This document shows positions 50,276-58,161 of a DNA stretch of 64,000 bases, piece after piece (positions within the stretch are counted from its first letter, which is position 1; each line of letters opens with the position of its first letter). The DNA lies in assembly GCF_029277305.1 (NCBI RefSeq), contig NZ_CP119526.1; one strand, 5' to 3'. The notes beneath the pieces were generated by a model. The model worked only from the letters and a program-made list of their open reading frames with translations, had not been told where the DNA came from and did not search any database. The DNA is from Guptibacillus hwajinpoensis (GTDB taxonomy: Bacteria > Bacillota > Bacilli > Bacillales > Guptibacillaceae). The position numbers and the translations under genes are program-made.

Positions 50276-52344
50276 TGTTAGGAAAGCACATAAATGGACG
50301 TTACAAACTACTAGAAATTATTGGTGACGGTGGCATGGCGATTGTGTATAAAGCTACTGATCTAATCCTTGATCGTACTGTAGCTGTTAAGTTGCTTCGC
50401 CCTGAGTTCTCTCAAGACAATGATTTCATTAAACGGTTTCGTAGGGAAGCAGAGTCTGCAACAAGTTTAGCTCACCCAAATATCGTTTCTATTTATGATG
50501 TTGGAGAAGAAGAAGACATTTACTATATCGTAATGGAGTATGTTGAGGGAGCTACCCTTAAGCAGAAAGTCCGTGACCGCGGTGCATTACCTATAGAAGA
50601 AGCTGTAGATATTATGAAACAGATGACTTCTGCTATTGACCATGCTCATGAAAATCACATCATACACAGAGACATTAAACCTCATAATATATTGATTGAT
50701 GAATATGGGGAAGCGAAAGTAACGGACTTTGGTATCGCAATCGCTATGACGTCAGCTACAATCACTCATACGAACTCCGTGCTTGGCTCTGTCCATTATT
50801 TTTCACCTGAACAGGCACGTGGGGGATTGGCTAACGAGCGATCTGATATTTATTCTCTTGGGGTTTGTTTCTATGAAATGGTCACAGGGGTACTTCCTTT
50901 CTCGGGTGATTCTCCAGTATCTGTCGCTCTTAAACATTTGCAAGATCGATTCCCTAAACCAAGTTTAATTAATACGTCACTACCTAGAAACATTGAGAAC
51001 ATCATTTTGAAAGCAATGGCGAAAGAACCCTCCCAGCGTTTTCAAAGTGCACAAGAATTATTTGACGCACTGGAATTGGCGCTTGATCCAACGAAGGTTT
51101 ATGATAAGCCCATAGAGTCAACGGAAGATGAAGAGACCAAAATTCTAGCTCCTGTAGTCTCTAATCGCTCCGAAAAAACACAAGAAGTAAAACCGATGGG
51201 ACCCGTTCAGAAGCAAGAAGTTGAGCCAGAGAAAAAGAAAAAGAAAGCTGGAAAAATAACAGCGATCGTATTTTTAATTCTACTGCTTCTTGGTGGAGCT
51301 GGTGCCTTAGCCTTCATCTTTATGCCAGGTTTATTCTATGTTAGTGATGTTGAAGTACCAGACGTTACCGGTTTGTCATACGAAGAAGCAAGAACGACGC
51401 TCATCCAAGAGAAGCTCGATGTAAAGAAAGAAGAGCAATTTGACGATGAGGTAGAGGAAGATGACGTGATCAGTCAAGATCCTGGTACAGGTATTATGGT
51501 GAAAGAAAATAGTACAATAACCCTCTACGTTAGTATGGGTGCTGAAAAGACAGAGCTTGAAGACTACATTGGTAAATCAAAAGACGAAGTGGAAGCACTG
51601 TTAGAGAAACAAGGTTTTACGAATGTGAAGTTTGAAGACGAGTATCGCGACGAACCTGTAGGTGAAATTTACGATCAAAACCCTGAAGCAGGCAAAATGG
51701 TTCTTCCTACCGAAGATCGCATTATTATCTGGTATAGCCTTGGACCAGAACCTGCTCTTATGCAAGATATAACAGGTTGGACCAAAGAAGAAGCTGAGGC
51801 TTATGCTAGTAAGAAAAGTTTAACGATTGTATACGAAGAGGCTGAATATAGTGATTCAATCGATGAAGGAAGTGTTATGAATCAATTCCCTGGTGCAGCA
51901 GCAGAGGTTGATGAAGGTGACGAAATTAGGCTAACTCTTTCCAAAGGGAAAGAGCCCGAACCTGAACCTGAACCTGAACCTGAACCCGAGCCAGAACCCG
52001 AGCCAGAATCTGAGCCTGACCCTGACCCAGAGAATGATCCAGATCCAAAGCCAGAACCTGAGCCGTCTCCAGAAGATCAGGCAATTATAGTCCCTAACTC
52101 ATTCACGTTTGATGTGAAAGAGGGCGAAGAGCATCTAATTGAAATTTTATATACAGATTCAACAACAAAAGGTGAAGAAATTTCGGAGAAAATCACAGAA
52201 ACAAAAGAATTTAATTTTGATTTAACGATTTATCCAGGTGAAGAAGCATCTTATAAAGTTCTTGTTGATGGCGAAGAGAAAAAAGAGAATTCGAAAACAA
52301 TAACGTATGATCAAGCTAAACAAAAATACGGAAAAAACGAGTAA
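50275..52344 (+). CDS. prkC: Membrane serine/threonine kinase PrkC with three PASTA domains
   Basis: Receptor kinase that senses peptidoglycan fragments and promotes germination and stationary-phase control. The 689-residue protein has an N-terminal kinase domain (GDGGMAIVYKATD, VAVKLLRPE, catalytic HRDIKPHNIL, DFGIA), a basic juxtamembrane stretch, one transmembrane helix (about 325-350) and three extracellular PASTA repeats starting near 360, 425 and 494. A Glu-Pro-rich linker (about 560-600) and a C-terminal domain of about 90 residues follow. At 689 residues it is longer than the roughly 650 of B. subtilis PrkC, mostly because of that linker. Confidence 0.95.
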   Translation: MLGKHINGRYKLLEIIGDGGMAIVYKATDLILDRTVAVKLLRPEFSQDNDFIKRFRREAESATSLAHPNIVSIYDVGEEEDIYYIVMEYVEGATLKQKVRDRGALPIEEAVDIMKQMTSAIDHAHENHIIHRDIKPHNILIDEYGEAKVTDFGIAIAMTSATITHTNSVLGSVHYFSPEQARGGLANERSDIYSLGVCFYEMVTGVLPFSGDSPVSVALKHLQDRFPKPSLINTSLPRNIENIILKAMAKEPSQRFQSAQELFDALELALDPTKVYDKPIESTEDEETKILAPVVSNRSEKTQEVKPMGPVQKQEVEPEKKKKKAGKITAIVFLILLLLGGAGALAFIFMPGLFYVSDVEVPDVTGLSYEEARTTLIQEKLDVKKEEQFDDEVEEDDVISQDPGTGIMVKENSTITLYVSMGAEKTELEDYIGKSKDEVEALLEKQGFTNVKFEDEYRDEPVGEIYDQNPEAGKMVLPTEDRIIIWYSLGPEPALMQDITGWTKEEAEAYASKKSLTIVYEEAEYSDSIDEGSVMNQFPGAAAEVDEGDEIRLTLSKGKEPEPEPEPEPEPEPEPEPESEPDPDPENDPDPKPEPEPSPEDQAIIVPNSFTFDVKEGEEHLIEILYTDSTTKGEEISEKITETKEFNFDLTIYPGEEASYKVLVDGEEKKENSKTITYDQAKQKYGKNE
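51953..52069 (+). repeat. GAACCT hexamer repeat encoding a Glu-Pro linker in prkC
   Basis: Degenerate tandem repeat of GAACCT/GAGCCA units (the first four or five copies are nearly identical) that encodes alternating Glu-Pro, then Asp-Pro. It lies between the third PASTA domain and the C-terminal domain. Six-base units keep the frame, so copy-number change would alter linker length without breaking the gene. Confidence 0.8.
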
Positions 52345-52354
52345 GGAGTCCTAC

Positions 52355-53242
52355 ATGGCAGATGGAAGAATTATTAAAGCATTAAGCGGCTTTTACTACG
52401 TGCAGGATGAAGCGAATAAAGAAATTTATCAGTGCAGGGGAAGAGGGAATTTCCGTAAAAGGAAAATCACCCCACTTGTTGGAGATTTTGTTGTGTATGA
52501 AGCAGAAAACAAGACAGATGGATATATTCTTGAGGTGAATGAACGAGAAAATGAATTAGTTCGTCCTCCTATAGCGAATGTCGATCAGGCTTTTCTAGTT
52601 TTCTCAGCCACACAGCCTACTTTCAATACACAGCTTCTTGATAAATTCCTTGTGCATATTGAAGCAAGTGATATTAAGGCGATTATTTGCATCTCAAAAA
52701 TTGATCTTGTTTCAGAGTCAGAAGAAAATGAAATTCTTGCTTATGCAGAGAACTATAGAGACATCGGATATGATGTACTTGTTTCTTCTGCCCAAAGTCT
52801 ATCAGGCGTGTCTGAAATAGAGCCTCATTTTCAGGAGAAAGTTACCGTGTTTGCAGGTCAGTCTGGCGTTGGTAAGTCTTCTCTATTGAATGCAATTAAA
52901 CCAGAACTGGATCTTGATACGAGTGATATCTCAACACATCTTGGGCGAGGTAAACATACTACGCGTCACGTTGAGCTTATTCCGTTTGGATCAGGCCTTG
53001 TCGCTGATACACCTGGATTTAGTTCTTTAGACTTCAGAGGCATTGAAGCGGATGATTTGTGGCTTTACTTTCCTGAGATTAGAGATAAAAGCAATGAGTG
53101 CAAATTTAGAGCGTGTACTCATCAAGCTGAGCCAGGATGTGCTGTGAAAGACGCGGTTGAAAGCGAAGAAATCAAAGCTTACCGCTACGATCACTATTCT
53201 TCTTTCTTTCAAGAGATTAAGGACCAAAAACGGAGGTACTAA
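52355..53242 (+). CDS. rsgA: Small ribosomal subunit biogenesis GTPase RsgA (CpgA)
   Basis: Circularly permuted GTPase that matures the 30S subunit; in B. subtilis (CpgA) it also affects cell-wall metabolism and is a PrkC substrate. The 295-residue protein has an N-terminal OB fold (RIIKALSGFYYVQDEANKEIYQCRGRG), the GTPase motifs in permuted order (ISKIDLV first, then FAGQSGVGKSSLLNAI and ADTPGFSSLDF), and a C-terminal zinc site (CKFRACTHQAEPGCAVK). I start at ATG 52355, after AAGGAGTC; the preceding in-frame codons overlap prkC. Confidence 0.96.
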   Translation: MADGRIIKALSGFYYVQDEANKEIYQCRGRGNFRKRKITPLVGDFVVYEAENKTDGYILEVNERENELVRPPIANVDQAFLVFSATQPTFNTQLLDKFLVHIEASDIKAIICISKIDLVSESEENEILAYAENYRDIGYDVLVSSAQSLSGVSEIEPHFQEKVTVFAGQSGVGKSSLLNAIKPELDLDTSDISTHLGRGKHTTRHVELIPFGSGLVADTPGFSSLDFRGIEADDLWLYFPEIRDKSNECKFRACTHQAEPGCAVKDAVESEEIKAYRYDHYSSFFQEIKDQKRRY

Positions 53243-53243
53243 T

Positions 53244-53891
53244 ATGATTAAAATTGCACCCTCAATTCTGGCTTCGGATTTTGCCAGGTTAGGTGAAGAA
53301 GTGAAAGATGTTGAAGCTGCTGGTGCTGATTATATCCATGTTGACGTGATGGACGGGCATTTTGTGCCAAACATTACCATTGGCGCACCAATTGTACGTG
53401 CACTTCGACCTGTTACAACGCTTCCTCTTGACGTACACCTAATGATTGAAAATCCTGATCTTTATATTGAGGAATTTGCGGACGCAGGTGCAGATATCCT
53501 AACGGTTCATGCAGAAGCATGTCCACATTTGCATCGTACAATTCAGTTGATAAAGAGTACAGGCACTAAAGCGGGGGTAGTGATTAATCCAGGAACTCCC
53601 GTAGAAGCTATCAAACATGTTATTGAAGACGTAGATCTAGTTCTTTTAATGACAGTCAATCCAGGTTTTGGTGGTCAGGCTTTCATTGAAAGAGTTCTGT
53701 CTAAGATAACAGAGACGAAACAATTGGCAGCGTCTCTTGGAGTCTCACCTGAAATAGAGGTGGACGGTGGTGTGAACGCTGAAACAGCACGGTTATGCAT
53801 TGAGGCTGGCGCAACGGTATTAGTGGCAGGATCAGCCATATATAATCAATCTGATCGAAAAGCAGCAATTGATCAGATTCGCCACTCATAA
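53244..53891 (+). CDS. rpe: Ribulose-phosphate 3-epimerase
   Basis: Pentose-phosphate pathway enzyme that interconverts ribulose-5-P and xylulose-5-P. The 215-residue TIM barrel starts MIKIAPSILASDFARLGEEV and has YIHVDVMDGHFVPNITIG, DVHLMIENP, LLMTVNPGFGGQAFI and EVDGGVN. ATG at 53244 follows CGGAGGT, one base after the rsgA stop region. A terminator follows. Confidence 0.97.
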   Translation: MIKIAPSILASDFARLGEEVKDVEAAGADYIHVDVMDGHFVPNITIGAPIVRALRPVTTLPLDVHLMIENPDLYIEEFADAGADILTVHAEACPHLHRTIQLIKSTGTKAGVVINPGTPVEAIKHVIEDVDLVLLMTVNPGFGGQAFIERVLSKITETKQLAASLGVSPEIEVDGGVNAETARLCIEAGATVLVAGSAIYNQSDRKAAIDQIRHS

Positions 53892-53893
53892 AG

Positions 53894-53920
53894 CAGCGGG
53901 GCTATTCCCGCTGTTTTTTT
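53894..53920 (+). terminator. Rho-independent terminator after rpe
   Basis: Seven-base stem CAGCGGG/CCCGCTG with a six-base loop and seven T. Confidence 0.88.
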
Positions 53921-53994
53921 GTAACACTCATAGGTTAGATTAAATCGTCAATTCGTTAATAGGGAAGACGATGTTAATGGGGGATTAACTCTTT

Positions 53995-54546
53995 ATGAAG
54001 AAAAATTATAAACTCGTACTGCTTGTTGAAATTGCTCTAATGGCAGCAGTCGGTGTTATTCTTGATTTATTATCGCTCCGTCTTTGGCCAAATGGTGGTT
54101 CAATTTCGCTTGCTATGGTTCCAATTTTCCTAATTGCTTTTCGAAGGGGAGCCGGTCCTGGACTTATTACTGGTTTACTAGTTGGTATATTACAGCCACT
54201 CCTTGTTGCGCCATTTTATGTGCATCCAATTCAGTTCATCCTTGATTATCCTGTCGCCTTTATGCTAGTTGGATTAGCAGGGCTGTTTCATGTTTCTGTT
54301 GACACGAGTCAAAGGAAGCGTCTTGTTATGATCGCGATCGGCTGTGTTGTAGGTTCGCTTTTACGATTAGTGAGTCATTTTATTTCTGGTGTGGTCTGGT
54401 TTGGTGATATGGCTCCAGAAGGTACACCTGTGGCTCTTTATTCTTTCCTCTATAATGCATCTTATCTCCTTCCGACAGCAGCGGTTTCTATAGTTGTACT
54501 CGGTCTCCTTTCAAATGCTGCTCCTAAGATGGTGCATTACGAATGA
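53995..54546 (+). CDS. thiT: Thiamine ECF transporter substrate-binding protein ThiT
   Basis: S-component of an energy-coupling-factor vitamin transporter, formerly YuaJ. The 183-residue protein has six hydrophobic segments and ThiT features: EIALMAAVGVILDLLSLRLWPNGGSISLAMVPIF and, in the later helices, GSLLRLVSHFISGVVWFG and YNASYLLP. It overlaps thiN by four bases, so thiamine uptake and its activation to TPP are coupled. No TPP riboswitch is visible in the roughly 75 bases between the rpe terminator and the start. The energising EcfA/T genes are not in this window. Confidence 0.88.
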   Translation: MKKNYKLVLLVEIALMAAVGVILDLLSLRLWPNGGSISLAMVPIFLIAFRRGAGPGLITGLLVGILQPLLVAPFYVHPIQFILDYPVAFMLVGLAGLFHVSVDTSQRKRLVMIAIGCVVGSLLRLVSHFISGVVWFGDMAPEGTPVALYSFLYNASYLLPTAAVSIVVLGLLSNAAPKMVHYE

Positions 54547-55205
54547 AGTCAAAAGAAATATACATTGTGGCAGGAGGACCTTTAGAAGATCTTCCTCGGA
54601 ATTTGCTTGAAGAAAAAGATGTTCGCTGGATAGGTGTCGATCGAGGCGTCTATACGCTATTACAGAATGATATTCTCCCTGAACATGGCTTTGGAGATTT
54701 TGATTCTGTTACGTCTAGTGAAAGAGCGTGGATGGAATCATACAACCTTCCATTCACGGTTTACCCTTCTGAGAAAGACCATACGGATCTTGAGATAGCG
54801 CTAGATTGGGCCATTAATGAAAATCCTGAAGCGATTACGATGTTTGGCGTTACGGGAGGCAGACTTGATCATAGCTGGATGAATGTCCAAATGTTAATTA
54901 AGGGTGTTAAATCAAACGTGAGCCTCGCGTTAGAAGATCGGTTAAACCGTCTCGAAATGAAAAAGCCGGGCTCTTTTGTAGTTAAAAAAGATACTCGTTT
55001 TCCATACATGTCATTTCTCGCATTTACACCTGAAGTAAAGGGATTAACGCTTAACGGATTCCGATATCCGCTAGGGAATCAAACCATTTCTTGGGGCTCA
55101 AGTCTTTGTATAAGTAATGAACTGGTTGAGGAAAAAGGGTCTTATTCATTCACTGAAGGCATACTATTGGTGGTAAGAAGTTCGGACGCCGAACAGCAGC
55201 TTTAG
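54543..55205 (+). CDS. thiN: Thiamine pyrophosphokinase
   Basis: Converts thiamine to thiamine pyrophosphate. The 220-residue protein has IYIVAGGP, WIGVDRGVYTLL, the catalytic GFGDFDSV, SEKDHTDLEIALDWA and the second-domain GGRLDHSWMNVQML. It follows thiT with a four-base overlap. In B. subtilis thiN occupies the same place between rpe and spoVM, without thiT next to it. Confidence 0.95.
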   Translation: MKSKEIYIVAGGPLEDLPRNLLEEKDVRWIGVDRGVYTLLQNDILPEHGFGDFDSVTSSERAWMESYNLPFTVYPSEKDHTDLEIALDWAINENPEAITMFGVTGGRLDHSWMNVQMLIKGVKSNVSLALEDRLNRLEMKKPGSFVVKKDTRFPYMSFLAFTPEVKGLTLNGFRYPLGNQTISWGSSLCISNELVEEKGSYSFTEGILLVVRSSDAEQQL

Positions 55206-55303
55206 GTACTATTTTATTTTCGGCGAATATAATAGTAATGCATCTTATATTCTCATATTGTTCATCCGGAGGTCCATCTTTGACTTTCTGAGGAGGGGGA
55301 AAT

Positions 55304-55387
55304 ATGAAGTTCTATACGATTAAATTACCAAAGTTTCTCGGTGGTTTTGTGAGGGCTGTTCTGGGGTCTTTCAAAAAGAATGAGTAG
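55304..55387 (+). CDS. spoVM: Stage V sporulation protein SpoVM (27 residues)
   Basis: Tiny amphipathic peptide that recognises the positively curved forespore outer membrane, anchors SpoIVA to start coat assembly and inhibits FtsH. The 27-residue product starts MKFYTIKLPKFLGGFVRA and continues VLGSFKKNE; Pro9, important for membrane-curvature recognition, is present. The B. subtilis peptide has 26 residues and ends FRKD. A very strong ribosome site GAGGAGGGGG lies just before the ATG. A bidirectional terminator shared with rpmB follows. It would normally be read by sigma-E; I could not place that promoter with confidence. Confidence 0.95.
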   Translation: MKFYTIKLPKFLGGFVRAVLGSFKKNE

Positions 55388-55390
55388 CAA

Positions 55391-55421
55391 CAAAAAAAGC
55401 ACCCAAAAGGGTGCTTTTTTG
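55391..55421. terminator. Bidirectional terminator between spoVM and rpmB
   Basis: Stem AAAAAAGCACCC/GGGTGCTTTTTT with loop AAAA. T runs on both strands let it serve the converging spoVM and rpmB transcripts. Confidence 0.9.
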
Positions 55422-55428
55422 TTAGTTA

Positions 55429-55614
55429 TTATACGCGTTCAACTTTACCTGATTTAAGAGCGCGAGCAGAAACATAAACCTTCTTTGGTTTACCATCTAC
55501 CATGATACGTACCTTTTGAAGGTTAGCACCAAATTTACGTTTTGTTGTATTCAACGCGTGAGAACGCTTGTTACCAAACGTAGTCTTTCTTCCAGTGATT
55601 GCACATTTAGCCAT
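55429..55614 (-). CDS. rpmB: Large ribosomal subunit protein bL28
   Basis: Ribosomal protein of the 50S subunit. The 61-residue protein reads MAKCAITGRKTTFGNKRSHA at the N-terminus and ends YVSARALKSGKVERV. It lacks a full set of zinc-binding cysteines (one cysteine only), so it is the zinc-independent form. It is on the opposite strand to its neighbours, as in B. subtilis. AAGGAGG precedes the start. Confidence 0.97.
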   Translation of the reverse strand: MAKCAITGRKTTFGNKRSHALNTTKRKFGANLQKVRIMVDGKPKKVYVSARALKSGKVERV

Positions 55615-55672
55615 TATTTCAACCTCCTTACTGTCCTACATTGCACAAAAAGTGCAGGATAAATCCTCCACT

Positions 55673-55701
55673 ATAGTATCACGTAGGTTTAGTGAATGCA
55701 A
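55673..55701 (-). promoter_or_regulatory. Sigma-A promoter of rpmB, with a leader hairpin
   Basis: On the minus strand TTGCAT (55701-55696) and TACTAT (55678-55673) are 17 bases apart. The leader of about 50 bases contains a small hairpin TGCAC/GTGCA with a T5 loop (about 55642-55656) just upstream of the ribosome site. Confidence 0.75.
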
Positions 55702-55915
55702 GATGTTTAACTAGTGATATCAAGAAAAAAACTTAACAGTAAAAGCTGTCTATAATAGAGGTTTTGAAGGATGAACTTTTATTATGACTAATATTGTAGT
55801 AAAATAACGTTAGCTCTGCAAATTATTTATTTCACTTATAACATTTATCTTGAATGCTGAATTAGGATAGACTGATCATCAGGTTAGCACCCAAATCGCT
55901 AAGGGAGGAAATATA
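55702..55915. other. Intergenic region before yloU
   Basis: About 210 bases without a gene. TATAAT at 55751-55756 is a possible -10 for the yloU-fakA transcript, but no good -35 hexamer is 16-18 bases upstream. The rest is AT-rich and shows nothing I can assign. AAGGGAGGAAA precedes yloU. Confidence 0.4.
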
Positions 55916-56278
55916 ATGGCAATTGAAATGAAAACCCAATACGGACAAATTGATATTTCGACGGAAGTGGTAGCTGCGATTGCAGGTGGCGCGGCGATTG
56001 ACTGTTATGGTATCGTAGGTATGGCTTCACAGAAGCAACTGAAAGATGGCATAACTGAACTTTTGGGAAAAGACAACTTTAGCAGAGGGATTGTCGTTCG
56101 AAAAGACGAAGACGATCTTAACATTGATATGTATATAATTGTGAGCTACGGTACGAAAATTTCAGAGGTTGCTCATAATGTTCAAACGAAAGTAAAGTAT
56201 CAGCTTGACCAGATGCTCGGACTTTCAGTGGATTCAGTAAACATCTACGTTCAAGGGGTCAGGGTGACCAACCCTTAA
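55916..56278 (+). CDS. yloU: Asp23/Gls24 family envelope stress protein (YloU)
   Basis: The 120-residue protein belongs to the Asp23 (DUF322) family, whose members are membrane-associated and linked to cell-envelope stress. Visible motifs are ISTEVVAAIAGGAAIDCYGIVGMAS, IDMYIIVSYGTKISEVAHNVQ and NIYVQGVRV. It is 22 bases before fakA, a conserved pairing in Firmicutes. Exact function is unknown. Confidence 0.9.
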   Translation: MAIEMKTQYGQIDISTEVVAAIAGGAAIDCYGIVGMASQKQLKDGITELLGKDNFSRGIVVRKDEDDLNIDMYIIVSYGTKISEVAHNVQTKVKYQLDQMLGLSVDSVNIYVQGVRVTNP

Positions 56279-56300
56279 GTGGAGTTAGGAGGAACAGTTT

Positions 56301-57977
56301 GTGACGATTGAAAAGATTAACGGTAAAAAGTTTGCGCATATGGTTCTTGAAGGGGCAAATAACCTTTCAAAGAACGCTAAGATGGTTGATGCGTTAAACG
56401 TATTCCCTGTGCCAGATGGCGACACAGGAACGAATATGAATTTAACCATCACATCAGGCGCAACAGAAGTCAAAACAAGTAATTCTGATAAAGTGGGAGA
56501 AGTAGCTTCCCTTTTTGCAAGAGGATTACTGATGGGGGCACGCGGTAATTCAGGCGTTATCCTTTCACAATTATTTAGAGGCTTTTCAAAAGCAGTGGAA
56601 GGCAAATCTGAGATTACCTCAGTAGAACTTGCTGCTGCTCTTGAAAATGGTGTGGATTCAGCATATAAAGCTGTTATGAAACCTGTTGAAGGGACTATTC
56701 TAACGGTTGCGAAGGATGCAGCAAGAAAAGCTGTAAAATCAGCCAAAAAGATGCCAGACGTGGTTGAGTTGATGCAAGAAGTTGTGAAAGAAGGAAAAGC
56801 GTCGCTTAACAGAACTCCAGACCTTCTCCCTGTATTAAAAGAAGTAGGGGTAGTGGATTCAGGTGGACAGGGTCTTCTTCTTATTTACGAAGGGTTCTTA
56901 GCTGTGCTTGAAGGCAGAGAAACGCCAGATTCTTCCGTAGACGAAGAAAAGATGGAAGAACTAGTTCGTGCAGAGCACCACAAGAGTGCGCAGGGACATA
57001 TGAAGACAGAAGATATTGAATTCGGGTACTGTACAGAATTCATGGTTCAATTCGAGGGTGAAAAGCTTAAGCATTCTCCATATGATGAGGAAGCGTTCCG
57101 TAATGAACTTGATAAGCATGGCGACTCCCTACTAGTCGTATCTGATGACGATATCGTTAAAGTACATATGCATACAGAATACCCAGGCGAAATTATGACG
57201 TATGCACAGAATTACGGTAGCTTAATTAAAATTAAAATTGAGAATATGCGCGAACAGCACACAACGATCCTTAACCAAGAACAATCTGCTCCGGTTAAGA
57301 AGGAGAAACCTGCTGAACGTAGTAAGTACGGAATTATTACTGTTTCAATGGGAGATGGCATCGCGACTTTATTTGAAAGTCTCGGAGCAAGCTATGTAAT
57401 CCCTGGCGGACAGACGATGAATCCAAGTACAGAAGATATTATTAGAGCTATTGAAGAAGTGTATGCAGAGAATATTATTATTTTACCGAATAACAGTAAT
57501 ATTGTTATGACAGCACAGCAGGCAGCTTCTGTAGTGGAAGAGAATGTTATTGTAATTCCTTCCAAAACAGTCCCACAAGGAATTTCAAGTTTGCTTGGTT
57601 TTAACCCTTCCGTTGATCCAGATGCAAACGAGGAAACGATGAAAGATAGCTTATCTGCTGTGAAATCTGGTCAGGTGACATTTGCTGTAAGAGATACGAA
57701 GATTGATGGAATTGAAATCGCTAAAGATGATTTCATGGGAATATCAGACGGCAAAATTGTCGTATCTGAACCTGGTCGATTAGAAGTTGCAAAAGCATTG
57801 CTTCAATCGATGGTAACGGAAGAAGATGAGATTGTAACGATCATCTTTGGTGAAGACACAGATCAGAAAGAAGCAGAAGCTTTGGTTGCCTATGTTGAAG
57901 AACAGTTTGAAGATGTAGAAGTTGAGCTTCATGAAGGAAATCAGCCGGTTTATGCTTATATTTTAGCAGTCGAGTAA
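56301..57977 (+). CDS. fakA: Fatty acid kinase catalytic subunit FakA (YloV, DAK domain)
   Basis: ATP-dependent kinase that, with a FakB fatty-acid carrier, makes acyl phosphate from free fatty acids for PlsX/PlsY-dependent phospholipid synthesis. The 558-residue protein has an N-terminal DhaL (DAK2) domain with the metal-binding FPVPDGDTGTNMNLT and GARGNSGVILSQLFRGF, a middle region with EFGYCTEFMVQ and HMHTEYPGEIM, and a C-terminal domain (YGIITVSMGDGIATLFESLGA, GGQTMNPSTEDI). Start is GTG behind TAGGAGGAAC. plsX lies 5 kb downstream, so two entry points to acyl phosphate are in the same region. Confidence 0.92.
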   Translation: MTIEKINGKKFAHMVLEGANNLSKNAKMVDALNVFPVPDGDTGTNMNLTITSGATEVKTSNSDKVGEVASLFARGLLMGARGNSGVILSQLFRGFSKAVEGKSEITSVELAAALENGVDSAYKAVMKPVEGTILTVAKDAARKAVKSAKKMPDVVELMQEVVKEGKASLNRTPDLLPVLKEVGVVDSGGQGLLLIYEGFLAVLEGRETPDSSVDEEKMEELVRAEHHKSAQGHMKTEDIEFGYCTEFMVQFEGEKLKHSPYDEEAFRNELDKHGDSLLVVSDDDIVKVHMHTEYPGEIMTYAQNYGSLIKIKIENMREQHTTILNQEQSAPVKKEKPAERSKYGIITVSMGDGIATLFESLGASYVIPGGQTMNPSTEDIIRAIEEVYAENIIILPNNSNIVMTAQQAASVVEENVIVIPSKTVPQGISSLLGFNPSVDPDANEETMKDSLSAVKSGQVTFAVRDTKIDGIEIAKDDFMGISDGKIVVSEPGRLEVAKALLQSMVTEEDEIVTIIFGEDTDQKEAEALVAYVEEQFEDVEVELHEGNQPVYAYILAVE

Positions 57978-57989
57978 TTCATAATGACG

Positions 57990-58026
57990 GAAAAAGAAAC
58001 GTGGCATGTGCCAGGTTTTCTTTTTC
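57990..58026 (+). terminator. Terminator-like hairpin after fakA
   Basis: Arms GAAAAAGAAACGTGG and CCAGGTTTTCTTTTTC pair apart from one bulge, with a small TGGC/GCCA top; the right arm itself supplies the T-rich tail. Confidence 0.65.
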
Positions 58027-58032
58027 TGTAAA

Positions 58033-58118
58033 GCTATGTTAGCTCATATTGTTGATTTTAGTGAAAGGTCACCACAGGGCGAAAAGAGCCAAAAATCACC
58101 ACTGTTCATTAACATAGC
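58033..58118 (+). promoter_or_regulatory. Structured leader candidate upstream of sdaAB
   Basis: A perfect nine-base stem GCTATGTTA (58033-58041) with TAACATAGC (58110-58118) closes about 68 bases. Inside, AGTG (58060-58063) can pair with CACT (58100-58103) and GGC/GCC (58078-58090) forms a small arm; TCACCAC occurs twice. It lies between the fakA terminator and the sdaAB ribosome site. It does not match a riboswitch class I know. It might be a cis-acting RNA or only an incidental fold. Confidence 0.4.
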
Positions 58119-58161
58119 CATTTGTAAAGACGAATTGCATTTGAAGAAAGGTGGAGTCAAT

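Noticed and set aside
53921..53994. Possible TPP riboswitch before thiT
   Set aside because: The interval is too short and has no CTGAGA/thi-box sequence.
58006..58161. A longer N-terminus for SdaAB starting at 58006
   Set aside because: It would begin inside the fakA terminator and add about 52 unconserved residues; GTG 58162 gives the normal 220-residue length.
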